Assembly: GCA_036897095.1 (NCBI GenBank)
Contig: JAYMSP010000011.1
Coordinates: 62,001-126,000 of the forward strand
Reading direction: 5' to 3'
Length of the DNA stretch: 64,000 nt
DNA from: Plantago elongata
Taxonomy: Eukaryota > Streptophyta > Magnoliopsida > Lamiales > Plantaginaceae
In this document: positions 36,814 through 49,024 of the stretch, piece by piece
Layout of the letters: each line of letters starts with the position of its first letter
Position numbering within the stretch: the stretch's first letter is position 1
The notes under the pieces: generated by a model
Databases searched by the model: none
Told to the model about the DNA's origin: nothing
The model's input: only the letters and a program-made list of their open reading frames with translations
Translations under genes and position numbers: made by a program

Positions 36814-38289
36814 AAAACATAAATTTTAAAAATACAGAGTACAGCAAACAAACACATTAGACAAAATCTAGAAATACTTGAAAGGGAAAAGGGAAATAGA
36901 TCAATTGTATTATTATATGTTGACAAACAACGTCATTTGAAGCATCACCATGAGTTCTACGAGTTTCCATTCTTGGGATAAAATTGAATTGATAAACCTC
37001 GAGATGGATGTAAGAGACAAATGAAACAAGAGATGGGGAAAATCACAGACACCAAGATACTAATCTTTTTAAGAAAGCCATGTGAGTGAGAATAGAAGAG
37101 GTCTAGGGTGAACAAATCCAACTAATGGAAATTCGAGACTTACCAAATCTGGAAACTTCTCGACTTTGATCAAATAAAGAAAGATACTCGAAGATGTGGA
37201 CTTCTATCCTCCATAATTATTAATTAACTTTGACTAACTCTCCATTTTTCATTGGATCTTGATGAATGATGATGATCGATCAAGTTGTTGGCTGAATTTG
37301 TGTACTGTTCAAATTCATCATTAATCCACGTGAGTTTCATATGTATCCTTTTCTTCTTCAAGATTTTTGTTACTTGGAATGTGATGAAGCTAGAATGTTA
37401 TTATATAATTCTAATATGTTTATCTTATCTTGTAGTATCTCTCGTAAAAATAGTGTGCTATATAAATTATATAAGTGTGTTAATTAATTAATGATCTGAT
37501 CAACTATTCAATCAAGATGGATAATTTAAATTTAGATCAACCTTTAATGTGATGAAGTGATTGATTGTGTTAGATAGTGACATACTAAAACTGAATCAGA
37601 ATTAGAAAAGATGAATGTGATCTTTTACATGGCATGGCTAGTGGCCTAGTGTAGTGTAATTGGACCTAAACTTTTGATTCACTAGCTAATTATCTTAAGC
37701 TAAAGGAATACTGACAACGAAGTGCAACTCAGTTGGTAAGACGCTCATCTTTTAATTAAAAGTTTGGGTTCGAGTCACACTTTAACCGTTTAAATGAAGG
37801 TACACCATGACAATTATGACTTGAAGCGGGACAGTTTGGTTGATAAGTTACCAATTATGTTATTTAAGAGTTTTATAATTAACTTTCTGGAAGTAAATGT
37901 GCAATTTCTTACATGAATAAAAATTTATTCATTGTAAGCTTGGGTGTTTGGATCTTGGATTGGCCAGTGACTTAGTAATATTCTTACAACACCCTTTTCA
38001 TGAATGTCTATCTAAAACTATTCACAATTCTAACTAAGCAAAACATTATAAATTCTAAATGTTTCAAGATTAAAATATCAGTAAATAAGCTTTAAATAGT
38101 TCTTAAAAAAGAGGAAAAAATTGCATAAAATGGAGATAGGTACCTAGTTGAAAACTTCTATACGTATAACAAATGTCACTTATTAATTTTATTGTATTTC
38201 TTCATTGTAGATATATAACTCAACTTGGCTATATATGCTCACTTTAGTTTGCCTTTTTAGTTTTAATTTAGTTTTATCATGTCAATTTT
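36814..38289. other. AT-rich spacer
   Basis: No gene supported. A tRNA-like short element near 37722 is listed separately. Confidence 0.5.
37722..37785 (+). mobile_element. tRNA-related fragment, SINE head or tRNA relic
   Basis: Contains an A-box-like word (actcagttggtaaga) and, about 35 bases on, a B-box-like word (gggttcgagtcac). The arms between do not make a proper anticodon stem and the acceptor ends do not pair, so it is not a working tRNA. The layout fits the head of a plant tRNA-derived SINE, but no clear tail or target duplication was found. Confidence 0.45.
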
Positions 38290-38605
38290 TGTAATGCCTC
38301 AAAATTTTAAATAAGTTTAAAGAGTTTAAAGGGATTGCGAACGCTACTCATACCAAGAAGGTGCATATTTCTTTTCGAAAATTCACTAGGAGAAACTCTA
38401 GAGTTAAACGTGATTGCTCTGGAGCAATCCTAGGATATTGGGTGATCAATTGTGACGTCTCCTTGTTCTCGTACGAGTGAAAACAAAGTAGGTGGGAAAT
38501 GACATGTTTTTGTACACTAAAATCAACATATCACTCAGAACTGTCCATTAATAACCGCACCGGTCTAAAAAATCGGGGTCGACCGATTAGTGGTATGGCC
38601 CATTA
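38290..38605 (+). mobile_element. Solo LTR of the TRIM-like family, diverged
   Basis: Opposite orientation to the 36.1-36.8 kb element. It shares the start tgtaatgcc, the words agagtttaaagggattg and ctactcataccaa, the cgcaccggt word and the cggggtcgaccgattagtgg word in the same order. No partner LTR is seen. It ends about 190 bases before the TraB start codon, so it may overlap that promoter. Confidence 0.7.
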
Positions 38606-38794
38606 GTAGATGGTTATTGGGCTAGTTATCTCGATTCCTTCATTGAATTGTTTGGGCTTTTTCTATCTATTCCCTGGACCCCGATCCAGTTTGCTGAAAA
38701 TCGTCACCGACTTACTAATTTCCACACACTCAAACGCGACTTCAATGTCTTGGTGCATCATAGTCAACACTGAGTACCCACAAGTCGCTAAGGC

Positions 38795-41700
38795 ATGCAC
38801 CGCTTAACAACTGCTACACTCATTTCCTCTCACGCACTACTACTGCCTCGCTACCTCGCCACCGCACCACCGTTGCTCCGCCTCAATCCGCCGGTCTCAT
38901 TCTGCCACACCGGGCCGATGGATCCTCCTTCTCCCCAGGCCACCCCTCCGATTGACGATTTCGTCCACGTCAATCAAGACGACGACGATTTGCCCAATGA
39001 TCACAATTCTCGCTACGAGACGAGAGTCCTTCCACCGGAGCTCGCGCGGAGCGTCGTTAAATTGACGTGTGACTCCACCGCGGATGGCGGATTCTGCGAT
39101 GTGTATTTGGTTGGCACTGCTCACGTCTCTTCGGTAATCGATTTTGCGATGTGTATTTCCTTTTTTCAATTTGAATTGGTGTTTTTGTTGAATTGTTGAA
39201 TAGATGCATGGACATTTACTGAATTTTGTCTGAATTTCTGTTTTCCAATTCGAATTGTGAATTGTTGAGTAATTCACGTTGAACAGTGTTAAATTGTTGC
39301 TAGTTGTTGTTATTAGAAAGAGCTACGAATTCACGTTACACGATTAGTAGTGTTAGTTCGTAATTGTTCATATCTCAGATAAGGTGAGTTTAGTAGAAAT
39401 CTGAGTTTATACATGAAAGTCTAGCAGTCTACCTTTATTTACTGAATTTTTGTCTGAATTGCTTTTTCCTTTTTGAATTTTGAACTGTTCAGTTTATGGA
39501 AGGTTTAGTAGTCTACTTCCGATTACTGTCATTTGGCTAAAAAGAGCTACGAATTCATGTTACACGATTAGTAGTATTAGTTTCTTAATTGTTTATATCT
39601 TAGATAAGGTGAGTTCAGTAGTAATTTGAGGAACAGGAAGGAACCAGTGGACATGAGAAGGATCAGTTAACGTCAGATTAACATTTGCAGTTTTTTGTAA
39701 GCATGTTATCAACATCACTAATGTATTAGCTTGTTTTAGCTTTTACTCTATGGTGCTGTGAAATGGGAGTTACCTTTGTGTTGTTGCATTGATCATGTAA
39801 GTGCATAAGCATAACTCGAAGAAACTATCGCTAGCTGCTAACGTTTTGATTTGATCTTCTGAACTTAGGAGTCGTGCCAGGAAGTTCAAGCTGTGATCGA
39901 TTTCTTGAAACCTCAGGTGTCTTGTTGATTAATTTGAGCCGTTTGATAAAATGAAGCATAATATACTAATTTACCTATATATATTTCTTGTTATGTTATT
40001 GTACTTGATGTACGGAAAAAATCATGCAGTTCTATTTATTTCTTCAGGTTGTTTTCTTGGAATTATGCTCTGGCCGTGTTTCTATACTTACACCTCAGAA
40101 TTTGAAGGTATGGGTCGTATCTTTCCTATGTGTTGTACTGTTGTTGTATACATATGTTAAGTTGATGTCTTATTCGAACTCTGAAATACGTCGTCATCTT
40201 TTGGATTTTTTGTTTATTAAACTGCCATTTGGCAGTCCTGTTTCCCTATTGCCTCTCAGAATTTTGGTCGGTATCAAGCACAAAAAGACAATGCTGCTTT
40301 TGTAAACTATCTGAGCGTTTCCGTGTGATTTAAATGCTACAGTTTTGGTTTCGCTGGCATTTATAGGCTGCATAAAACAAAGCTGTGTCGAATTTACATA
40401 TTTCCTTACCGTGGTTCTAGTTTCCACGGAAAAACAAATGAGAATTGTACTCGATATACACTCTCCGTCCCATTTTAGATCTTCAAACATTTGGAATTGA
40501 TCAGCAGCCTTAGATAAATGGGGGAAGGGGGTTATGTTAAGTAAGAATAAATAAATAATTGATACAATTGGGATATAGTTGAATAAAGAAGTATCAAAAT
40601 GAGACAAAAAAACGAAGTCTATTTTTTGATAAGAGATAGAATTAGTAAATGCTAATTTCTGCAATACTTTCTGTTACTAAAACTCAGTAAACTGGAGTAT
40701 GAGGTGATTCAAGATTTATTGTTGAAAAGTGCTAATCTTAGGTACAGGAAATTGTAGATATTCATAATCTGGGGTATTCTTAATCTGGGGAAATAATTAT
40801 TTGGTTAGACGACAAATTTTGATTGTAGGTTACTGTTTTGTTTAGGCTGGGCAAGATTTGCATAATAATTGTCTCATGAAAGGTCGAGTGGGGGTTATCT
40901 TACAAAATCAAGATGATTTAGATAAGTTCTGGTACATGTATCGATCATCTCAACTATCTCTCCATACTACAAGTTTGTAATCTTCGATGTCGAAACATTT
41001 TGTGGGTGCTCTCTATAAAGATCAACACCATTGTCTTGCTGAAAATATATTTGAAACTCATTAGTTATTCATTGGTTTCATTTATCTAGTGGGATCTGCA
41101 TTGAGATTTAATTATCAATTCTAGTTCTAACGACAAAAATTCAATGTCTGCAGAATCAGACGACATATGCATTTAATCTGTACTAGTGACATTGTCCAAC
41201 TTCGGCATTGTTTCCTAATATGTGTCAGCCTATCCGAAATTATTGGTATGATCCCCATCTGCCAGCCTCCCACGCCAATTTGTCTATTAAGAGGCTCTAG
41301 ACATCTATTTAATATGCTTTAGGCATTTATAGTTCTTGGAAGAACCTTGGAAGTTGAGGCTCAACTATCTGTCATATAACAGAAGTTGGTGCCTAATAGG
41401 CTAATACAAATCCCATCCGTCAATACATTTACAGTTCCTAGTCTTTAACAAGATCTGTAGACACCCCAAAAAAGGTCCCGGGATTTGAAAGTCAGGTCAA
41501 ACCAGATGTGTTGTTTCGGGACTCTTTGGGTGCAGGCTGGTCCAGACTAGCACCAAACTGTAAGGTGGCTCCAGGTTACTAACACGACAGGTTGGGTTAA
41601 AGTAAAACATCACACTTGATAATCTTAATACCAATTATACACTTGATTTATGTGTACGAGTTCCTTTGGTGTTGTTGCTATTTATAATTGTTCTGGATGC

Positions 41701-44567
41701 TTTGCAAACTCTTCAGTTGAAATCTAGGAATGTAAGTGACAAGTGTGTTTGATGTGCAGGTTCCTACCATGGGAGAAATGTTGGAGATGTGGAAAAAGAA
41801 TCAGAATCCTTTCGGGATAATCTACAGCTGGTTTCTTGCAAAGGCACGATTCTACCGGTTCTTGTATTATTGATATTAATATAATATTTTTCAGATTGGA
41901 ATCATGTTTTAAGCTGATTTAAGCTAGTAAAATTTAGCACAGTAATTTCTCATCTACTCCATATTTTATTAGGTTGCTAGTAAACTAGAAGTTTTCCCTG
42001 GTGCGGAGTTTCGAACTGCATATGAAGAAGCAATGAAGTATGGGGGTAAAGTTATTCTTGGTGACCGACCTGTCAATGTAAGTTCATTTAATGTGTTTAC
42101 ACACGTGATTAGACTAATTCAAATAATCATGATGATATTTTTGGAATCAAGAGCATTAAATTCTAGTTCTCCAAAATTGTTCAGTACAACCGATCCAGAA
42201 GATTCAGGTAAAGACCAAGATAAACTGCCTGTCAACAAGCATACCAACCTATCCACTCCACTCCTATCTCGTAATGCTCAAAATACTAGCATCTACATGT
42301 GATCGTGAATCTCTCCTCAATAAGCATCTAATAGCTATATAGTTTCTATAAAACCTATAGTATTTAAATATAGTATGATTCTATAAAGTTATTTGCGTTG
42401 CCATCACAAATTCAAGCTTTTTTTTAGTAAACTAATAAACTATTTGTACTAAAGTAAGAAGTAGAATTACCATCAATCTTCATTGTCATAAATTGTAATG
42501 CAGAAAAATATTGATAGTTGATACTTCAGATTTGAATTATTGCAATGTGGTCCTACTCCATACTCATTACATTTAATGTCATCCTTCCTTCCATCTTACT
42601 CATCTATTGTTGCATTTACTCGTTTACATGTAAATTTCCTATGACTTGCTATCTTATTGCTATATCATCATTTTGTTTTTCTTGGTAGATTACACTACGG
42701 AGAACATGGGTAACACTGCCCCTTTGGCACAAGACAAAACTGATATATTCCTTATTTTTCCAAGCGTTTTTCTTGCCAGCTCCTAAAGATCTCGTGAGAA
42801 TGGTAAACATTTCTTGTTCAGTTACATAAATTCTATATGCTGTTAAGGATATGGTCAAGGATATGATTGATGTTGATTAAGATTTTTGGACACATGTGCA
42901 GCTTAAGGAAATGGATGACGTTGACATGTTAACTCTTGTAATTCAAGAGATGAGCAAGCGTTTTCCTACCCTAATGGAAACCCTCGTGCATGAACGTGAT
43001 CAGTTAGTTTCCGATGCCAAATTTGCTCTATTTGATCGGATCCTTACATTCCCAGTAGCATAATTTTATTCTATCAATCAAATTACTCTAATCGCTTTAC
43101 ATAGTACTCCATTAAATTACTGTTTCAGCTGTTACATTTCGAGTCTTTTCTGCATGTTTAGAGTATTTTCTTTAAAATTATGAAAAAAGCTTGGAAGGCA
43201 ATTAGTTCTGTTTCTTATACTTTTACATGTCATGTCATCTTATGATGAGGCAGGTGTTTCTTGAACTTGCATATGGCAATTTGATCCCAGGCAGTAAGCC
43301 ATGTGCTTCTTCATTCATGAACTATGATTCTGTAGATCATAGGAGTTCAATATTAAAGCTGCTAAGATGTATATGGACATTTCAAATGTAAGTGAATCAT
43401 GAATAGTGCGAATGTGCAATAGATAGCTATATTTTGGCCAAGAAAGCCAGAACTCAGAACTCTATGTGAAAATTTGCCAAGAAAGCCAGAACTCTATTAG
43501 TTTATACTCTTTTTATTTAACATATTGACCAAGCTGCCGTCCATTTGTTTGCTGCTTATATTAAAATATCTTATCACTCTTATCTCATTGTAAGATGTTA
43601 AAACAAAATAATGGTCTCTTGCAAGTTCCAAACATCGTTGCTGTCTACCTCACAGGCTCTCCAATTAAATTTTACCCCACTGTAAATGATTCCCTGGCAA
43701 ATCACAAATGCAGTATGCATATATTTTCTTTGATGCCTGAATGGCCTTTATTCTCAAGTTAATTTCATATTGGACATTATTATTTTTTCTGATTCCATGT
43801 CTCATATTCAGATATATGTCTGCCACATTATTGAAAGTTGCAAGTGAGCATAACTCAGTGGTAGCCGTTGTTGGAAAGGGGCATCTACCAGGGATTCACA
43901 AAAACTGGAAGCAGCCTGTTGATGTAAGTAAAACGTTTTTTTTCCACATTTACTTGCTCACTCTGGGTGGAGCTGCAGTAATTTATAGTGAGTAAAACAC
44001 ACCATCTACTAGCTAGGTTATGGTTTTCTTAGCTCTCTCCATCTCCTGCCTACCATTATGTTTTCGCTGAAAATAGTTTCTCTTTTTCATATATCACGTC
44101 GTGTCATCATCCAATTTTTAATAGTAGCTGTGCCTCTACCTTCAATTTCTATTTAAAAATTGTACCTTCAGATTTGAGGTCCGATTACATTTTGTTTTAC
44201 CAAGTACTTCGGAAGCTATGCCTGGAGAATAGCCCACAACATATATGTGACTCTGTCTGCATAGTCTACAGTTATCAAGGATTTCTCGGTAGTCAGACCC
44301 AGATACCAACACCTTGTCCTTGCTTAGCTTAGCTCAGTAGTCATCAGACTCTATCACTGCACATCTATCTGTTTATCAAATTCATTCAACAAGAACATAC
44401 ACCTGATGCCTATTCTTGCCTTACTTTTCCCTCCCCAGATGAAGGAACTTCTTAGTATGCCATCTAAAAGGAAAATATCAGTTGGCAAGATTATTAAGTC
44501 TGTTGGCGTGGCAGTGGCCGGGGTAGCCATTATATCTGGCCTCTATCTGTCGAGCAAGAAGAAATAG
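38795..44567 (+). CDS. TraB-domain protein, TRB1/TRB2-like
   Basis: Nine exons: 38795-39133, 39869-39916, 40048-40107, 41760-41843, 41973-42077, 42689-42802, 42902-43002, 43812-43923 and 44439-44567; 363 residues with continuous frame. The TraB domain starts at the VYLVGTAHVSS motif (about 103-113). It continues through VVFLELCSGR, GAEFRTAYEEA, GGKVILGDRPV and VVAVVGKGHLPGI. The last exon has one hydrophobic helix (VGVAVAGVAIISGLYL) and a Lys-rich end, a tail-anchor layout. Arabidopsis TraB proteins of this type sit at ER-mitochondria contacts and help mitophagy. The fourth intron begins GC, not GT (41844). A second in-frame Met at residue 42 is a possible start; the extra N-terminus is Leu/Arg/Ser-rich and could be a leader peptide. 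Confidence 0.92.
40459..40619. mobile_element. Stowaway-like MITE in TraB intron 3
   Basis: Left end cactctccgtcccatttt. The right end in reverse complement (gacttcgtttttttgtctca) is a weaker match, and TA flanks both sides (40457-40458, 40620-40621). About 160 bp, non-coding. The poor right end makes the border uncertain. Confidence 0.55.
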
Positions 44568-45273
44568 TGTTGCAGTTCCCCAAAAGAAACCATCTTGCTC
44601 GATTGTAACATCCCGCAGAGCCTGACTTAAAATTATAGTATTTGCAGTGTAGCATATAGTATGATATTGACCTTGGAGTAGTGTAGGATGATGTCCTTTT
44701 TCCAGGGGCGTTGACATCTTGTCTTCCTGTTGCATGTTTTTGGATTTAACAAATTTTCTTTATACTGAAGTTTTAAATATGAAAACCATTGTTATATTGA
44801 GATCAACCATGGTTATGTTAGGAAAATTGAAAGGATTATTAATTAATATGATTGATTTCAATATAACAAACGGCGTTGTCTTTATATAATCACCCTGTCA
44901 TAAATTCATAAAGTAGAAACTTCGCCCAAACACTTGATTGAGTGAAAAAGTAATGGTTCAAGTTAACACTTGATTTAGTCTCTGTTTTAAATTTAACTGA
45001 ACTGAAGTAGAGTGTAAATTATAATTAAGTTGAACTAAACTAAACCGAGTTGATTTTAAGTCAAAGATAACATAGCCTTATTCGTAGTTTTGAGTGCTAC
45101 TTTCAACCTGTAAGTCTATGTGATAGGGATTTTTAAGGTACAGGATCGAGTCAGGAAAAATAATATTGCAAATGATGAATACTTTTCACACTTGACAAAT
45201 GAACTCTGAGAAATACAAATACACAATTATTCAAATACAAGAAACAAATTTACACTCAACATGAATTGATCAC
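44568..45273. other. Spacer between TraB and peroxidase 1 (convergent)
   Basis: Contains the 3' UTR of the TraB gene and of the minus-strand peroxidase. The patch 44960-45076 is the reverse-complement relative of the MITE-like repeat at 9825. Confidence 0.5.
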
Positions 45274-46564
45274 TTAGTTGATGCGGCTACAGACCCTTCT
45301 GATTTCACCAGCAGTACCGGTGAGAACTTCGATTTGCCCCATCCTCACCATTGAATTTGCAAAGTCTTGCAAGAAACTAGCCAGTCCAGATGAAGTAGAA
45401 TGTTGTTGAACATATGCATTCGTAACATTGTTATCACGCAGAGCTGCGTCTGATTGGAATAGTCCTCTTCTTTTCGTAATTTGGTTGAAATAGCCAGTGT
45501 CGAAGACATGGGAGCTGCCGGGATCCATCTGTATGATAGAGGATGCATCTCCTGGTGGGCATCGTCCCCTTAAATTTGTTACATAGTTACTGTCCATGGT
45601 AGGGTCTGCGTCCCCTCTCCCAGTGAAGTTGTTGATTCTGCTATCAATTGAGGCGCAGTGAGATATTCCTATCGTATGTGATCCTGCATTGGTTATCGGA
45701 TATATGTATCAGTTGTAGACTACCTAGGTTTAACTATCGCACTAGTTTGCATAAACTTGGAACAATTAGTTTTTACCTGATAGTACGACGAGGTCTTGAA
45801 GTGATAAGCCTTTGGAAGCGAACGATGCAATGAGTTGTGTGATGTTGAAAAACGGTGGTGGCAGATTGTTCAATGCCTCTGTTGAATTCGACATTCTTCC
45901 ATCTCTTCGTCCCAAAGGTACCGGCCAGGTTGGTCCATTGATCTGAACAATGTACAATACATACAATGCAAATCAGACTTATACTAACATTCATCAAACT
46001 ATGTAAGGCTTATGAACTGAACGTATCAGGCTATAATATTACCAGTCTAGTTGCATCGCGAGCAACTAAAGCCAAAATATCAGCACATGACACTGTTCTA
46101 CGACATCTACTCTCAACTGCAGCTTTCACAGCATCGATAACTTGGAAACCTCTAATGCTCTGGTTCGGGATAGCATCCTTCTCTGCTGTGTTATTACTTG
46201 TCGAGTTTATAAGCACAGATCCATCACAACCCTGCAAGGCGCAAGCAAGCATAAAAGAGTTAGCTAGATGTAAATATACGCGCTCCTACTTGGCAACTTA
46301 TGTCTATTACATTATGAAGACATATTCAAGAGTGCATACACGAACAAAGCAGTCGTGGAAGTGCATCCTGAGCAATGCAGGGGCAAGACTTGGTGCTCTG
46401 GATACGAATGATGCCGTTGTTTGATTAACGATAGCCTCCAACGACGGACACGACGTCTGGTAGAAGTTAACACTCAAGTTTTGAGCATTAGCCAGTTGCT
46501 GCTGCTGCAACATAAAATTCAAAATTAGAGTGCAAACTAAAGCACTGATCTTGGAAATTGTCAT
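45274..46564 (-). CDS. Class III secretory peroxidase, copy 1
   Basis: Four exons on the minus strand: 46340-46564, 46043-46231, 45777-45942 and 45274-45683; 329 residues. This is the classic four-exon class III layout. A signal peptide ends at ANA, before the mature start QNLSVNFY. It has distal Arg66 and His70 (LLRMHFHDC), the calcium-site GCDGS, proximal His196 ([10 protein letters not shown]) and all eight disulfide cysteines. These haem enzymes use H2O2 to oxidise phenolics in the wall (lignin, cross-linking) and can make or remove ROS. It is more diverged from copies 2 and 3 than they are from each other, for example in SRCRRTVSC, and the second exon ends TRLV instead of AVVQ. It faces the opposite way to the other two. 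Confidence 0.94.
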
Positions 46565-46634
46565 TTTTCAAATTGTCTTTGCAAATATTGTTTTATGGCT
46601 TCATGTGCTGATATTTTGGCTTCAGTTTGGTGTG

Positions 46635-46642
46635 TATATATA
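46635..46642 (-). promoter_or_regulatory. TATA box of peroxidase 1
   Basis: Minus-strand tatatata about 70 bases before the start codon, a spacing close to the TATA-ATG distances of the other two peroxidase genes. Confidence 0.65.
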
Positions 46643-47280
46643 ATGTCAGGAAATCATTCTGAATCAAATTTGATACCTTAAAGACAGCTATGCTTGTACT
46701 AATTCAAACCAATTTCACTAAGGTTGTGTGTAAAATTACAGAATTAAGTTGACTTTTATCAATCACTAATCATTCGATGATACATTACAAAATTTATATA
46801 ATCCTTCTTATAGAGCTGTTAGAGACTATAATTTTTTTTAAAATCGGCTAAAGTGTTGTTAGAGCCTATAATATTACTCTAGCAACACGCGGCATATGAT
46901 AATTAGCGGTTTTATATTTTTTCCTCTGAAAATCAGAAGAATAATCATGTGTTTGTGTTTATGAGTTGGAATGTGATTCAATATTTCATGCGATTTGAGC
47001 ATGAACGCAAAGTTCGTGTTCGACAAAAATTAATTAGGTATCTACCAATAATTAGATTCCACTATTTAATGATTACTCATAAAGTTAAATGGGAGCATGC
47101 AGTTTACTTTTGTAAGAGTGGTTCATTCCATATGCATTCAAACAATATGCATTCGAAGAGTTTGAAAGGTGACTGTAGACTATGGTTTTTAGCGTAATAA
47201 GAGTCTTGTGTGAATAGCTTAAAATTTGGATAATAAAGAATTCTATCGATACAACATTTTCGTATATCATTTAAGTTATG

Positions 47281-47342
47281 AAAATTCACATGGAAGAATC
47301 CTGGAAACCTTAAAATTCACATGGAAGAATCCTGGAAACCTT
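47281..47342. repeat. 31-bp exact tandem duplication
   Basis: Two identical copies beginning aaaattcacatggaagaatc, at 47281 and 47312. Confidence 0.95.
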
Positions 47343-47904
47343 AAATCATGGTTCAATCATTTGAATAGTAACTGATCACAAGTCACAACTATGCATATAC
47401 TATGAATATTTTTTTAAATTTCTTTCACTTTTATTATCACCGGACTCGGGACCGAAGTCAAAATTTATTATTTAAAGGTGTGAATTATGCGATAAATTAT
47501 GAACAGTGTATTTTCATATACACAAGTTAGATCAGAATCTATATATAAAATAAAGTCGCTTAGTAACTTAATAAACATTCAACATAAACTTCATCAATAA
47601 TATAAAGAAAAATTCTATATTAACCAGAACACCTATATTCACAAAGTTTGTATTTTTCATATTATAAAAAGATTATGTTGCCAACGACATATATTTTGAT
47701 TAATAGCATGAATAATTTTATTAATAACATAGATTGTTTCTAAATAAGTTATTTAGAACCAATCTCTCGATAGACTTTGTGACGCAACACAATAACTTTT
47801 GTCTAAAAAATTAATACAACATTTAATAAGAGGGAGTAATTTCTTTATTGGACAAAAAATAATAGATGCGAATTTTAAAATTCAAAATAGACTACATATA
47901 TATA

Positions 47905-47970
47905 CTAAAAAAATCGGAAACTCGGGGGTGCAGCCGCAACCTATCCGCCTCCCCCCTCCCTTCATCACTG
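47905..47970 (-). mobile_element. hAT-like terminal fragment
   Basis: On the minus strand it begins cagtgatgaaggga and runs into a ctgcacccccga word. This is the common form of plant hAT non-autonomous ends (CAGTGGCGGA-type, then GGGGGTGC). The other end was not found. A similar but weaker end (cagggcggatgtata) lies at about 55279. Confidence 0.4.
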
Positions 47971-48901
47971 GCTGACTCAACTTAAGTCTAAAGTCCTACA
48001 ATTCCATATAATGGTTTTTCTTTTTTTACAAATTATATTAAGTATTAACTATATGAGTCTACAAGTCTATGTCCTTGTGGAGTGATCAACAGCTGCAGTC
48101 CTGCAGCAGCCGCCAGCCGGCTTCCTGTTTCTGCAGAATGGCTCGCAATACATGTTGATGCGGCGATCATGTGGGAGTGGGAATCGGGGTATGGACAACT
48201 GTTAGCTTGTAAAAGTGTAGAAGCTCTAGCTTACTCCATTAGTGTGGTGGTTCATTCATCAACCAGTTTTGCAAGGTTAGGAGCGAATTCACATTTTAAC
48301 AAATCATATTTTATTAATTAACTTTCTTTTTTAGAAATGGTTAAAAGGTGACTCAAACCTAACTTAATAGTTGAATTTGAACCCCCAACATATTTTGACA
48401 AATTGTGTATTGTTTTGTTGGTTAATATTTTTACTTTTACGGACCTTCCTTATGTTGGCATTTTGACGGACAAAGTTGTTAACCGACTCATTTTTGTTTG
48501 TGAGATTGGTTCATGTTCTCTGTAAGTGAAATATTATGTTAGCCTATAATTTGACTTGTCGTGTTGTTCTAAAAATATATGATAGAGAAATATTATAATG
48601 CATGTATACACATAAAGTATATAAAATAGTACATATATTCAAGTAAAGTATAGGCCCTCAGAGAGTTTGAATTCGATTCAAATTCAAGTTAAGTTGGAAA
48701 TGAAAGAGTTGATAAATGATAATTTAAAATGAGATATACATATTTGAAGTTTTATTTAGATTGTAATTTTGATATTGCTTGATTGCATATTTGAGTTATG
48801 AAGTTCAGTGGGCAGCTCTACAGAGTTGGAAGCAAGTATAATGTTATACTTGTTCTTCTTTAGTTTCTTTATTCTACTCTTTGGATCTCAGTTTTTCTGC
48901 G

Positions 48902-49024
48902 GTAGGACCTGTTTTGTCTGACATTCAAGACTTTGTTATTTTTTTAACTCTTTTTAGCTTAGATTATGTTCCGCGAGATAATAATGTGCTAGCTCATAAA
49001 CTAGTCCGTCGTGCGGTGAGATAG
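48902..49024 (+). mobile_element. LINE RNase H-like remnant
   Basis: An open stretch reads GPVLSDIQDF...LDYVPRDNNVLAHKLVRRA and then stops. It matches the last strand and helix of the RNase H domain at the end of plant LINE ORF2 (pattern VPR-N-AH-LARRA). The rest of the element is absent or unrecognisable. Confidence 0.6.

Larger units (their letters stand above)
46565..48901. other. Peroxidase 1 upstream region and AT-rich spacer
   Basis: Promoter side of peroxidase 1, then gene-free sequence with a short tandem duplication and a hAT-like end listed separately. Confidence 0.5.

Noticed and set aside
38610-38807. 65-residue plus-strand frame just before the TraB start
   Set aside because: It overlaps the leader and start of the TraB gene in another frame and shows no conserved features; at most an upstream ORF.
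45966-46424. 152-residue plus-strand frame over peroxidase 1
   Set aside because: Antisense shadow of peroxidase exons 1 and 2.
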